This document shows, piece after piece, positions 1 through 6,872 of a DNA stretch of 8,545 nucleotides. The stretch's first letter is position 1, and each line of letters starts with the position of its first letter. The position numbers were made by a program, and so were the translations under genes. The notes beneath the pieces are model-generated. The model did no database searches. It was not told the origin of the DNA and was given only the letters and a program-made list of their open reading frames with translations. The stretch lies in contig DEKS01000048.1 of NCBI GenBank assembly GCA_002354005.1, positions 1-8,545 of the forward strand, in the 5' to 3' direction. Source of the DNA: Bacteroidales bacterium UBA2716. GTDB taxonomy: Bacteria; Bacteroidota; Bacteroidia; Bacteroidales; UBA932.

Positions 1-73
1 CGATGGACCCTCAGCGCCGGAAAAGGGCCCAAAGGGGCTTCGAAGGTCCAGTCGGTGGACCCACAGCGACGGG
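1..73. repeat. Partial 52-bp-period direct repeat with internal hairpin
   Basis: Bases 1-20 recur at 53-72 with 17 of 20 positions identical; the shared core is TGGACCCWCAGCGMCGG at 4-20 and 56-72. GGTCCA (45-50) and TGGACC (56-61) form a perfect 6-bp stem with a 5-nt loop, and TGGACC at 4-9 could pair with the same middle arm instead. The stretch could be the end of a dispersed or tandem repeat continuing to the left, or the 3' end of an upstream gene. Frame 1 is open from the edge to TAG at 79-81, and frame 3 from ATG at 3 to TAG at 84-86. Because 52 is not a multiple of 3, the repeat encodes DPQRR in frame 3 in one copy and in frame 1 in the other. I do not recognise either peptide. Confidence 0.45.
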
Positions 74-96
74 AGAAATAGTTTAGGGGGCGGGGG

Positions 97-127
97 TTGA
101 TTTTTAGGCGGGATATTTTTAAATTTG
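97..127 (+). promoter_or_regulatory. Bacteroidota-type promoter of rlmN operon
   Basis: TTGA at 97-100 matches the -33 element and TAAATTTG at 120-127 matches the TAnnTTTG -7 consensus of the Bacteroidota primary sigma factor, with a 19-nt spacer. Transcription should begin a few bases after 127, which is at or within a few bases of the ATG at 134. The mRNA would then be leaderless or nearly so. This promoter probably serves the whole rlmN, patatin, recX and GH43 series, since no other promoter-sized gap exists before 5772. Confidence 0.75.
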
Positions 128-133
128 CAAGAT

Positions 134-1207
134 ATGAAGGAACGTTTACTTGGAAAGACGCCTGAGGAACTGAAGGCCATTGCACTGGAAGCAGGCTTAC
201 CGGGGTTTGCCGGGAAGCAGATAGCCCAGTGGCTGTATCAGAAGCGGGTGCGCAGCATAGAGGAGATGACCAACCTGTCCAAACAGGGCAGGGAAGCGCT
301 GGCCGCACGGTATGAGGTGGGCCAGGCGCAGCCGGTGGATGTGCAAACGTCCAGGGATGGCACCCGGAAATACCTGTTTCCGGTGAGATGCCCGGTCGTG
401 GCCGGGCATGACGGGAAGGACACCGGGCATGACGGGGAAAGTGCATTCTATATCGAGGCCGTGATGATCCCCGACCAGGAGCGGAAAACGCTGTGTGTGA
501 GCTCCCAGGCCGGGTGCAAAATGGCCTGCAAGTTCTGCATGACCGGCCGGCAGGGTTTCCACGGCAATCTGGACGCAGCGGACATCCTGAGCCAGTTCTT
601 TGCCATAGAGGAAGCGGCCGACCTTACCAATACGGTGTTCATGGGCATGGGAGAGCCGCTGGACAACTGGGACCAGGTGAAACGTGTCATTGATGTTCTC
701 ACTGCCCCCTGGGGATTGGCCTGGAGCCCTAAACGCATAACACTGAGTACAATAGGCGTATTACCTAAACTGAAACAATATCTGGAGGAGAGCAGGTGTC
801 ATCTGGCGGTGAGCCTGCACAATCCTTTCCCGGAGGAACGGGAGGAACTCATGCCCGTGCAAAAGGCCTGGTCCATTACGGAGGTGGTGCGCCTGATTAA
901 ACAGTACGATTTCACCGGCCAGCGGCGCGTGAGCTTTGAATATACCATTTTCAGTGGCTGGAACGACACCCCGCGCCATGCGGAGGGCCTGCTGAAACTC
1001 CTGCGGGGCCTGGAATGCCGCGTGAACCTGATTCGCTTCCACGCCATCCCGGATTTCCCGTACACAACTGCATCGGCACAGGCCATGGAGGCCTTCCGGG
1101 AGCGTCTGGAGAAAGGCGGTCTCACCGCCACCATCCGTGCTTCCCGCGGAGAAGATATTTTTGCTGCTTGCGGCCTTCTTGCCGGTAAACATAACTTGCA
1201 ACCATGA
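134..1207 (+). CDS. rlmN: RlmN: 23S rRNA A2503 / tRNA A37 C2-methyltransferase (radical SAM)
   Basis: This 357-residue protein is a radical SAM enzyme. By family knowledge it methylates C2 of A2503 in 23S rRNA and of A37 in some tRNAs, by a ping-pong mechanism through a methylated cysteine. The sequence shows the [4Fe-4S] motif CxxxCxxC at C128, C132 and C135. C121, seven residues upstream, and C346 in RGEDIFAACG match the two catalytic cysteines (C118 and C355 in E. coli). GMGEP at 171-175 is the SAM-binding motif, and the N-terminal helical RNA-binding domain covers about residues 1-75. I chose ATG 134 over the in-frame TTG at 125 because the TTG lies inside the -7 promoter element. The stop overlaps the next start as ATGA. 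Residues 85-103 (repeated GHDG) are an insert not expected between KYLF and the EAVMIPD strand; see the repeat entry. Confidence 0.95.
   Translation: MKERLLGKTPEELKAIALEAGLPGFAGKQIAQWLYQKRVRSIEEMTNLSKQGREALAARYEVGQAQPVDVQTSRDGTRKYLFPVRCPVVAGHDGKDTGHDGESAFYIEAVMIPDQERKTLCVSSQAGCKMACKFCMTGRQGFHGNLDAADILSQFFAIEEAADLTNTVFMGMGEPLDNWDQVKRVIDVLTAPWGLAWSPKRITLSTIGVLPKLKQYLEESRCHLAVSLHNPFPEEREELMPVQKAWSITEVVRLIKQYDFTGQRRVSFEYTIFSGWNDTPRHAEGLLKLLRGLECRVNLIRFHAIPDFPYTTASAQAMEAFRERLEKGGLTATIRASRGEDIFAACGLLAGKHNLQP
386..436. repeat. Hairpin plus 14-bp direct repeat inserted in frame within rlmN
   Basis: TGCCCGG (389-395) and CCGGGCA (402-408) form a perfect 7-bp stem around a 6-nt loop. The right arm continues as CCGGGCATGACGGG (402-415), which is repeated perfectly at 423-436, an offset of 21 nt or seven codons. 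The block encodes about residues 85-101 of RlmN, including two GHDG units. RlmN proteins normally have a short turn here, between the KYLF strand and the xxEAVxIPD strand. The hairpin arms have the form of dispersed GC-rich palindromes found between bacterial genes, so I infer capture of such an element. The family comparison comes from memory. Confidence 0.6.
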
Positions 1208-3618
1208 GAAAGATCCTGCTCTTTTTTGCCGCCCTGCTGTGTGCCTGGGGGGTAATGGCACAGAATAACAAAGACCCGGAATCGTCCACTTTCGGACTGG
1301 ACGAAAAAGATGCCGCGGCCGTGCGCGAAATCCGCTACAAAATGGCGCAAATCCGCAAAAAACGGCCCACGATGGCACTCGTTCTCTCCGGCGGCGGTGC
1401 CAAGGGCGCCGCTGCAGTGGGCGCGCTCAAGTACCTAGAACAGTACGACTTCCCCGTGGACATGGTGGTGGGAACCAGCATTGGCGGCATGGTGGGTGCC
1501 ATGTATGCCCTGGGTTACGATGCGGACTACCTGGATTCGCTCTTCAAGCACATGGACTGGGGCGTTGCGCTCAGTGACAAAGTGGACCGGGAGTATGTCC
1601 CGTATTCCCGCATCCGCTACAAAGAAAAATTCATGCTGTCGTTCCCGTTCTATTACAGGGCCGACGACTACAAAAATTTCATTCAGGGCGATATGCCCTT
1701 TGCCGCCGGCAGCAACCGGCAGCTGCGTCTGGGTGCGGAGAATGAAGGGGAGATGAGTTCGCTGGCCCGGAACAACCTGCTGGGCAGCCTCCCTTCCGGC
1801 TTTGTGTTTGGCCAAAATGTAAACCAGTTAATCACTTCTCATACAGTTGGTTACAGTGATTCAACGGACTTTTTCAAACTGCCCATCCCCTTTGCCTGTG
1901 TAGCCACGGACATGGCTTCCGGAAAGGCGAAGGTATGGCACTCGGGTTCCATCAACCTGGCCATTCGTTCCACCATGTCCATCCCGGGCCTGTTCGCGCC
2001 TGTGCGTACAGACGGAATGGTGCTGGTCGACGGCGGCATGCGCAACAACTTCCCGGTGAATATTGCCCGGCAGATGGGCGCAGACATCATTATCGGCATC
2101 GACCTTTCCGGCGACAACGCCAGCGCGGCGGAAATCCAGAACCTGGCGGATATCCTGTCGTCCACCATGAACCTCTTTGACGATGACGCCTTTAACCAGA
2201 ATATCAAGAACGTAGACATTCGCATCCATCCGGACATGACGGGCTATAACTTCCTGAGCTTCAACCGGGCCGCCATAGACACCCTGTTCAATCGCGGGTA
2301 TAAGGCGGCGGAGGCGCTCAAACCGCAGCTGGATGCCGTCCGGCACCGCCTGGGCAAGGCCCGACGGAAACTGAATGCCAAGCCGGCCGTGGATTTGGGT
2401 GCACGGCCCGTCCGGATCGAGGATATCGACATTGTGGGCGTGGATGAACGGGAAGCGGAGTATATCCGTTCCAAGATGAGCGTAAAACCGGGTATGGAAG
2501 CGAGCAAGGACCAGATAGAGACCGATATCGCCGCGATCTTTGGAAAGGGCTCCTACGACTACGTGACCTATGAACTTCGCGGAAAAGCGGAGCCTTACCG
2601 CCTGCGCGTGCTATGCAAACGCGGTCCTATGCACCAGATTGGCCTGGGTGCCCGTATGGATACGCAGGATATTGTGTCCCTGCTCCTGAACGTGGGCCTG
2701 TTCACCCATTCCATGAGCGGCTCCTCGGTGGATTTGACCGCCCGCATCAGCATCAACCCGTATGTGGATGTGCGCTACTCCTACAACGCCCCCAACTTCT
2801 CTACCTTCAACGTACGGGCCGATGTCCGCTACCTGAGCCGGACCAGTTTCCTTGCCGGGGCGTCCACCTATAACATCCAGATGCTCAATGCCAACCAGGA
2901 GGTGTATTTCTCCAACATGCATTGGTCGTCCTTCGATGTAAAACTGGGCCTGAAGAACAATTTCACCAAAATCTTCAACGTCCTGTCCAACAACAACCCC
3001 TCTGCGGTATACGAACTCACCGGCGGTTCCGTGCTGGACTATATGGGGCTGATTATGGACGGCCGCATGGAAACCCTGGATAACGGTTATTTCCCCACCA
3101 AGGGTGTGTCCGTGGGGCTTCGTGCAGAGGCCGTTTCCGATGTCCGGAAGTGGGGGAATTCCTTCCCGGTTAACGTTATTGCCGCGCTGGACGGTAAATT
3201 CCCCATTACCTTTGGCCGCTTTACCCTCATTCCGCAGTACAATATCCGCTTTATTTTTGGTCCGCAGCCTCCGGTGCTGTATGCCAACATGATCGGCGAT
3301 GATTTCCAGGGCCGATACCTGGATCACTCCATCCCTTTTGTGGGCGTCAATCAACTGGCGGTGGTGCGCGACCAGCTGGCCCTCCTGCGCCTGGACGCCC
3401 GTTTCCGCATCCTGAAGAACCACTACGTGTCCCTGATGGGGAACGGCGGTTATTCCTTCGACGCCTTCAACAAAACCATTGCAGACGGTAAATGGCTGGG
3501 CGGCGTGGGCCTGGGCTACGCCTACAACTCCATCGTGGGCCCGATCAAGGGCACCCTCCACTGGTCCAACGTGACCAACAAAGTGGGCTTCTACCTCTCT
3601 CTGGGCTATAATTTCTAG
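1204..3618 (+). CDS. Patatin-like phospholipase with POTRA and outer-membrane beta-barrel (type Vd-like)
   Basis: This 804-residue protein starts with a Sec signal peptide (about residues 1-19, ending VMA before Q20). The patatin domain follows at about 56-380. It has the oxyanion loop GGGAKG (63-68), the nucleophile elbow GTSIGG with S92, and DGG with the dyad partner D276, so the Ser-Asp dyad is complete and the lipase domain should be active. A POTRA-like segment covers about 403-474. The rest (about 478-804) is a BamA/TpsB-like barrel with alternating aromatic strands, ending in phenylalanine as outer-membrane barrels do. This order matches the PlpD/FplA class of type Vd autotransporters, in which the barrel carries the lipase to the cell surface. 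Substrate and surface exposure are inferred. The start overlaps the rlmN stop (ATGA). It could also be annotated as an RssA-family or NTE-like esterase. Confidence 0.9.
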   Translation: MRKILLFFAALLCAWGVMAQNNKDPESSTFGLDEKDAAAVREIRYKMAQIRKKRPTMALVLSGGGAKGAAAVGALKYLEQYDFPVDMVVGTSIGGMVGAMYALGYDADYLDSLFKHMDWGVALSDKVDREYVPYSRIRYKEKFMLSFPFYYRADDYKNFIQGDMPFAAGSNRQLRLGAENEGEMSSLARNNLLGSLPSGFVFGQNVNQLITSHTVGYSDSTDFFKLPIPFACVATDMASGKAKVWHSGSINLAIRSTMSIPGLFAPVRTDGMVLVDGGMRNNFPVNIARQMGADIIIGIDLSGDNASAAEIQNLADILSSTMNLFDDDAFNQNIKNVDIRIHPDMTGYNFLSFNRAAIDTLFNRGYKAAEALKPQLDAVRHRLGKARRKLNAKPAVDLGARPVRIEDIDIVGVDEREAEYIRSKMSVKPGMEASKDQIETDIAAIFGKGSYDYVTYELRGKAEPYRLRVLCKRGPMHQIGLGARMDTQDIVSLLLNVGLFTHSMSGSSVDLTARISINPYVDVRYSYNAPNFSTFNVRADVRYLSRTSFLAGASTYNIQMLNANQEVYFSNMHWSSFDVKLGLKNNFTKIFNVLSNNNPSAVYELTGGSVLDYMGLIMDGRMETLDNGYFPTKGVSVGLRAEAVSDVRKWGNSFPVNVIAALDGKFPITFGRFTLIPQYNIRFIFGPQPPVLYANMIGDDFQGRYLDHSIPFVGVNQLAVVRDQLALLRLDARFRILKNHYVSLMGNGGYSFDAFNKTIADGKWLGGVGLGYAYNSIVGPIKGTLHWSNVTNKVGFYLSLGYNF

Positions 3619-3622
3619 GCCG

Positions 3623-4072
3623 ATGGAAACCGCTGCCGTCCTCTCCCGTCTGCAAAAGCAGTGCTCCAAAGCGGAGTATTGCAGGGCCGATGTGTACCGA
3701 AAAGCCCTCAAGGCCCTGGAGGGGGATGCGGAGGCTGCCTCTCAAGTGCTTGTGTCGCTGGTAGAAGACCGCTATGTGGACGATGCCCGCTATGCCTCCG
3801 CCTTTGCGCGGGAAAAAGCCGCGCTGCAGGGCTGGGGCCCCGTGAAAATCCGCTTCCAGCTGCGCGCAAAAGGCGTTTCGGAGGCCGATATCGCAGCGGG
3901 TCTGGCGGAGGTGGAGCCGGCCGCTGCAGCAGACAAGTTATCCCGCGTCCTGGCCGCCAAGGCCCGCACCCTGGAGGGGGATCCGCAGCGGCGCCTTAAG
4001 TTGATAAAATTCGGCCTCTCCCGCGGCTACGAGTACGATGCCGTGGAGGCGGCCCTAAAAGAAGTACTATGA
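3623..4072 (+). CDS. recX: RecX-family regulator of RecA
   Basis: This 149-residue cytoplasmic protein matches RecX, which binds RecA filaments and limits recombinase and SOS activity. Visible family features are the N-terminal helix with YCRADVYRKAL, the central block LVEDRYVDDARYASAFAREKA (about 47-67), followed by GWGPVKIRFQLRAKGV (about 70-85) and a C-terminal three-helix repeat ending in RGYEYDAVEAALKEV. The length is normal for the family in this phylum. ATG 3623 lies 4 bp after the patatin stop, and its own stop overlaps the GH43 start as ATGA, so it is probably translated from the rlmN-operon mRNA. recA is not in the window, and no LexA-type site was recognised upstream. Confidence 0.87.
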   Translation: METAAVLSRLQKQCSKAEYCRADVYRKALKALEGDAEAASQVLVSLVEDRYVDDARYASAFAREKAALQGWGPVKIRFQLRAKGVSEADIAAGLAEVEPAAAADKLSRVLAAKARTLEGDPQRRLKLIKFGLSRGYEYDAVEAALKEVL

Positions 4073-5772
4073 AACGTTTCCTTCTCCTGCTTGCCCTGTT
4101 GGCTGCATGTACGGCACAGGCCCAGCGCTACACCAACCCTGTTCTGCACCTGGACTATTCAGACCCGGATGTGTGCCGGGTAGGGGACCGGTATTACATG
4201 ACGGCTTCGTCCTTCAACTGTTTTCCGGGCCTGCCCATCCTGGAGTCGGAGGACCTGGTGCACTGGGAACTCACCGGCGCTGCCCTGTGGGACTATGACC
4301 CGGCCTTCCGGGAGGACGTGGAGCATGGAAACGGCGTATGGGCACCGGCCATCCGTTATCACGACGGCTGGTTCTACATTTACGTGGGAGACCCGGACCG
4401 GGGCATCTTCATGGTGCGCAGCCGGAATCCGCGCGGGCGATGGTCTGAGCCTGTATGGGTAGTGCGTGAAAAGGGATTTATCGACCCGTGTCCGTTCTGG
4501 GACGAGGATGGAAAGGCCTATTTGTCCCACGGCTGCGCCGGGTCCCGCGCCACGCACAAGAGCGTGGTCTTTGTGGCACCGCTCTCGGCTGATGGAACCT
4601 GCCTGGAAGGGCCTTCCCGCATTGTTTTTGACGGCCATCTCACCCAGCCCACCATCGAGGGAACCAAGTTCTACAAGCGAGGGGAGTGGTACTATATTTT
4701 TGCTCCGGCCGGCGGCGTGGCTACCGGTTGGCAAACCGTGCTGCGTTCTGCCAGCCCCTGGGGGCCGTGGGAGGAACGGATTGTGATGGCCTGGGCTCCG
4801 GGAACCATCAATGGCCCGCACCAGGGTGCCTGGGTGTCGGCCCCGGACGGAACGGACTGGTTCCTGCATTTCCAGGACAAGGGTGCCTATGGCCGTATCC
4901 TGCACCTGCAACCCCTGACCTGGCGGGCAGACGGCTGGCCCCTCATTGGCGAGGACCCGGACGCGGATGGCGTGGGACAGCCTGTGAAGGCGTGGAAGAT
5001 TTCTCCGCTCGCTACGCTCGGTCGAAATGACAAGAACGGTCGGGAAAACGCGGGCTCTGTCATTTCGAGCGGAGCCGAAGGCGAAGTCGAGAAATCTCCT
5101 TACGGCATTGGCCTGGAGTGGCAGTATCCCACCGTTCCGTCTCCGTACTGGCACTACGCATTGCCCGGCGGCGGCATTCGCCTGTATTCGGTGATGCAAA
5201 AAGCCCCGGAGGCCAACCTCTGGAACTGCCCCAACCTCCTGTTGCAGAAATTCCCCGCAGAGGAGTTTACGGTAACGGCCCGGCTCACCTTCATGCCCAA
5301 TCCCGCCCTCAAAGGGGAACAGGCGGGCTTTCTGGTGCAGGGGGACGATTATGCCGGACTGCGCCTGACAGACACCCCGGAGGGTGCGCAACTGGACTAT
5401 ATCTCCTGTCTGGAAGCCCCTAAGGGTAACAAGGAGCAGGTAACCGTGCTCACAATGCTTCCCTATACGCTCCGTGAACCGGATTTTCCGTACGCTTCCG
5501 GCAATGTTCCGGCCGTGAAGTATCCCACTTTCAGGCAGACGGAAATTTGGGTCAGGCTCACCGTGAAACCGCGCGCGGTAAAAGGCAATGTCCCGGATGC
5601 CGTATGCCATTTCTCGTACTCGCCGGATGGCAAGCACTTTAAGGCTGTGAATCAGGAGTTTATCGCCAAACCGGAGCTGTGGATCGGTGCTAAATTCGGC
5701 TTTTTCTGCAACCGCCCCGTCTGGAAAAATGACGGTGGCTGGGTAGATATTCAGGCACTCACCATTCAGTAG
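4069..5772 (+). CDS. Secreted GH43 glycosidase (beta-xylosidase / alpha-arabinofuranosidase type) with C-terminal beta-sandwich
   Basis: This 567-residue enzyme has an N-terminal export signal that can be read two ways: LAAC at 11-14 is a good lipobox, while AQA before Q19 is a good type I cleavage site. The five-bladed GH43 domain spans about 20-305. The catalytic acids are visible: D32 in SDPD (base), D139 in FIDP (pKa modulator) and E197 in TIEGTK (acid). HFQDKGAYGRILHLQP (267-282) is typical of GH43 enzymes that carry a C-terminal concanavalin-like domain, here about 345-567 starting near LEWQYP. Known members release xylose or arabinose from plant side chains; the exact substrate and subfamily cannot be fixed here. 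Residues 310-343 come from a palindromic repeat at the domain junction. The gene is coupled to recX by ATGA, an unexpected housekeeping neighbour. Its stop overlaps the end of the convergent LacI gene. Confidence 0.9.
   Translation: MKRFLLLLALLAACTAQAQRYTNPVLHLDYSDPDVCRVGDRYYMTASSFNCFPGLPILESEDLVHWELTGAALWDYDPAFREDVEHGNGVWAPAIRYHDGWFYIYVGDPDRGIFMVRSRNPRGRWSEPVWVVREKGFIDPCPFWDEDGKAYLSHGCAGSRATHKSVVFVAPLSADGTCLEGPSRIVFDGHLTQPTIEGTKFYKRGEWYYIFAPAGGVATGWQTVLRSASPWGPWEERIVMAWAPGTINGPHQGAWVSAPDGTDWFLHFQDKGAYGRILHLQPLTWRADGWPLIGEDPDADGVGQPVKAWKISPLATLGRNDKNGRENAGSVISSGAEGEVEKSPYGIGLEWQYPTVPSPYWHYALPGGGIRLYSVMQKAPEANLWNCPNLLLQKFPAEEFTVTARLTFMPNPALKGEQAGFLVQGDDYAGLRLTDTPEGAQLDYISCLEAPKGNKEQVTVLTMLPYTLREPDFPYASGNVPAVKYPTFRQTEIWVRLTVKPRAVKGNVPDAVCHFSYSPDGKHFKAVNQEFIAKPELWIGAKFGFFCNRPVWKNDGGWVDIQALTIQ
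4996..5097. repeat. Long imperfect palindrome inserted in frame within the GH43 gene
   Basis: The outer arms AGATTTCTC (4997-5005) and GAGAAATCT (5089-5097) are perfect inverted repeats. So are the inner arms TCGAAATGACA (5022-5032) and TGTCATTTCGA (5058-5068). The segments between outer and inner arms are GC-rich and diverged (16 nt on the left, 20 nt on the right), and the loop is 25 nt. The element spans 102 nt, exactly 34 codons, and encodes residues 310-343 without a stop. It lies between the GH43 catalytic domain and the C-terminal beta-sandwich. The arms look like dispersed intergenic palindromes I associate with Bacteroidota genomes, but the copy number in this genome cannot be counted from one window. 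Confidence 0.8.
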
Positions 5773-6812
5773 TCTTCCACGTTGTAGCGGGTAAGGAGAT
5801 CCATGTGCATGTGGTTCTCCGTGCGGGCCGGCTTGCGGTGGAAAACAATGTAGTCTATCAGTGTGGAAATGGCATCCTGCACCTGCTGCTCCGGGTGCTG
5901 GGCGATGAGCATGGTCACAATACCCTTTTGCAGTCCGGCAATATTGGCGGGCAGGTTGTCAAAGCCCACAATGCGCATGCCGGTACGGGGATTGCGCTCC
6001 AGATAGGGGACAATGAGGTGGATGCGGGAGTTGAACATGACGACGTGCCGCACATCCGGAAAATCCGTAAAGAAGGCGGACAGGGCCTCGTCTGTGGCAA
6101 CCGGGTCTATGGGGTTGACAAAGATGGTTCGTAGCGTGCAGGAGGGGTTGTTTTCGCGGATGTAATCCTGAAAACCGGCTCGGCGCCCGATGGTGGGGTC
6201 CGATGAGCGTTCCTTGTCCCGCATGACGCGCACAACCAGTACTTCTTTTGCCAGTTTCCCCTGCAGGAGCATATCGGCACAGAGGTATCCGCTTTTGTAG
6301 GCGGGAATGCCAAAAAAGGCCAGGTGGCCGGCGGGTTCCTCCAGTTTGGTGTCGACAAACACGTACGGAATGCCGCGGCCGGAAAGTTCCTGCACAAAGA
6401 CCTGTGTCTCATACTGGAACATGGGGGCGATGACTACACCGGAAGGCTTGCTGTCCAACACCGTGGCGCAGGTTTCCCGGAAAGAGTCTGCGCTGAATTC
6501 GTTATAGGTGAAAAGCTGGGTGTGTACGCCTACCTGACGCCCGGATTCCTCTGCTTTGCCGATACCGCTACTCGCCAGCTCCCAGTAGCTTCCTTCCTCC
6601 GGGCGGGGGAGTACCACGGCAATGCTGCCTTTTCCCTTTCCGGCGAGAAGGGAAGCATACACGTTGGGTTCGTAGCCCATCTCCCGGATGCAGGCCATTA
6701 CTTTTTCATAGCTTTTCTTGGATACTTCTCCGCGGTTGTGCAGAACACGGTCCACCGTTCCTTTGGAAAGGCCGGTGAGACGGGCGATGTCGTTGATAGT
6801 CACTTTCTCCAT
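5766..6812 (-). CDS. LacI/GalR-family transcriptional regulator
   Basis: This 348-residue DNA-binding protein has a LacI-type helix-turn-helix at about 4-25 (TINDIARLTGLSKGTVDRVLHN). A hinge region around PNVYASLLAGKG follows, then a periplasmic-binding-protein-like effector domain from about 60 to the end, containing VGFDNLP. I start at the ATG on 6812-6810: MEKVTINDIA is the usual LacI N-terminus, and the Bacteroidota promoter ends four bases before it. The longer open frame upstream would translate the promoter. It is divergent from the GH28 gene and convergent with GH43, so it probably controls the GH28 cluster and possibly itself. The effector is unknown; by context a galacturonate- or rhamnose-related sugar is plausible. 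Whether it represses or activates is not shown. Confidence 0.92.
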   Translation of the reverse strand: MEKVTINDIARLTGLSKGTVDRVLHNRGEVSKKSYEKVMACIREMGYEPNVYASLLAGKGKGSIAVVLPRPEEGSYWELASSGIGKAEESGRQVGVHTQLFTYNEFSADSFRETCATVLDSKPSGVVIAPMFQYETQVFVQELSGRGIPYVFVDTKLEEPAGHLAFFGIPAYKSGYLCADMLLQGKLAKEVLVVRVMRDKERSSDPTIGRRAGFQDYIRENNPSCTLRTIFVNPIDPVATDEALSAFFTDFPDVRHVVMFNSRIHLIVPYLERNPRTGMRIVGFDNLPANIAGLQKGIVTMLIAQHPEQQVQDAISTLIDYIVFHRKPARTENHMHMDLLTRYNVEDY

Positions 6813-6816
6813 AGCG

Positions 6817-6848
6817 CAAAGATAAATAAAATCACGAGGACACCCAAA
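6817..6848 (-). promoter_or_regulatory. Bacteroidota-type promoter of the LacI-family gene
   Basis: Read on the minus strand, TTTG (6848-6845) is the -33 element and TATCTTTG (6824-6817) is a perfect TAnnTTTG -7 element, separated by 20 nt. Only four bases (CGCT) lie between the -7 element and the ATG at 6812, so transcription should begin at or next to the start codon. The transcript is predicted to be leaderless. Confidence 0.8.
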
Positions 6849-6872
6849 CTTTTTAAAATATTTTTTTCGTGC

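Noticed and set aside
45..61. Hairpin GGTCCA-N5-TGGACC as an intrinsic terminator
   Set aside because: No run of T follows the stem on either strand.
86..96. G-rich tract GGGGGCGGGGG as a G-quadruplex
   Set aside because: Only two G-runs are present; four are needed for an intramolecular quadruplex.
125..133. TTG as the start codon of rlmN
   Set aside because: The codon lies inside the TAAATTTG -7 element, so it should be upstream of the transcript start; ATG 134 is the better start.
402..436. CRISPR-like direct repeats in rlmN
   Set aside because: There are only two 14-bp copies with a 7-nt gap, inside a coding frame; nothing else resembles an array.
2611..3711. 366-codon open frame antisense to the patatin barrel and recX
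   Set aside because: It spans two well-supported plus-strand genes and has no domain-like features.
4996..5097. Frameshift or pseudogene in GH43 caused by the repeat
   Set aside because: The element is 102 nt, in frame and free of stops, and recognisable family sequence continues on both sides.
4159..5637. 492-codon open frame antisense to the GH43 gene
   Set aside because: It is a shadow of a GC-rich coding region; the product has no recognisable domain, while the plus strand has complete GH43 motifs.
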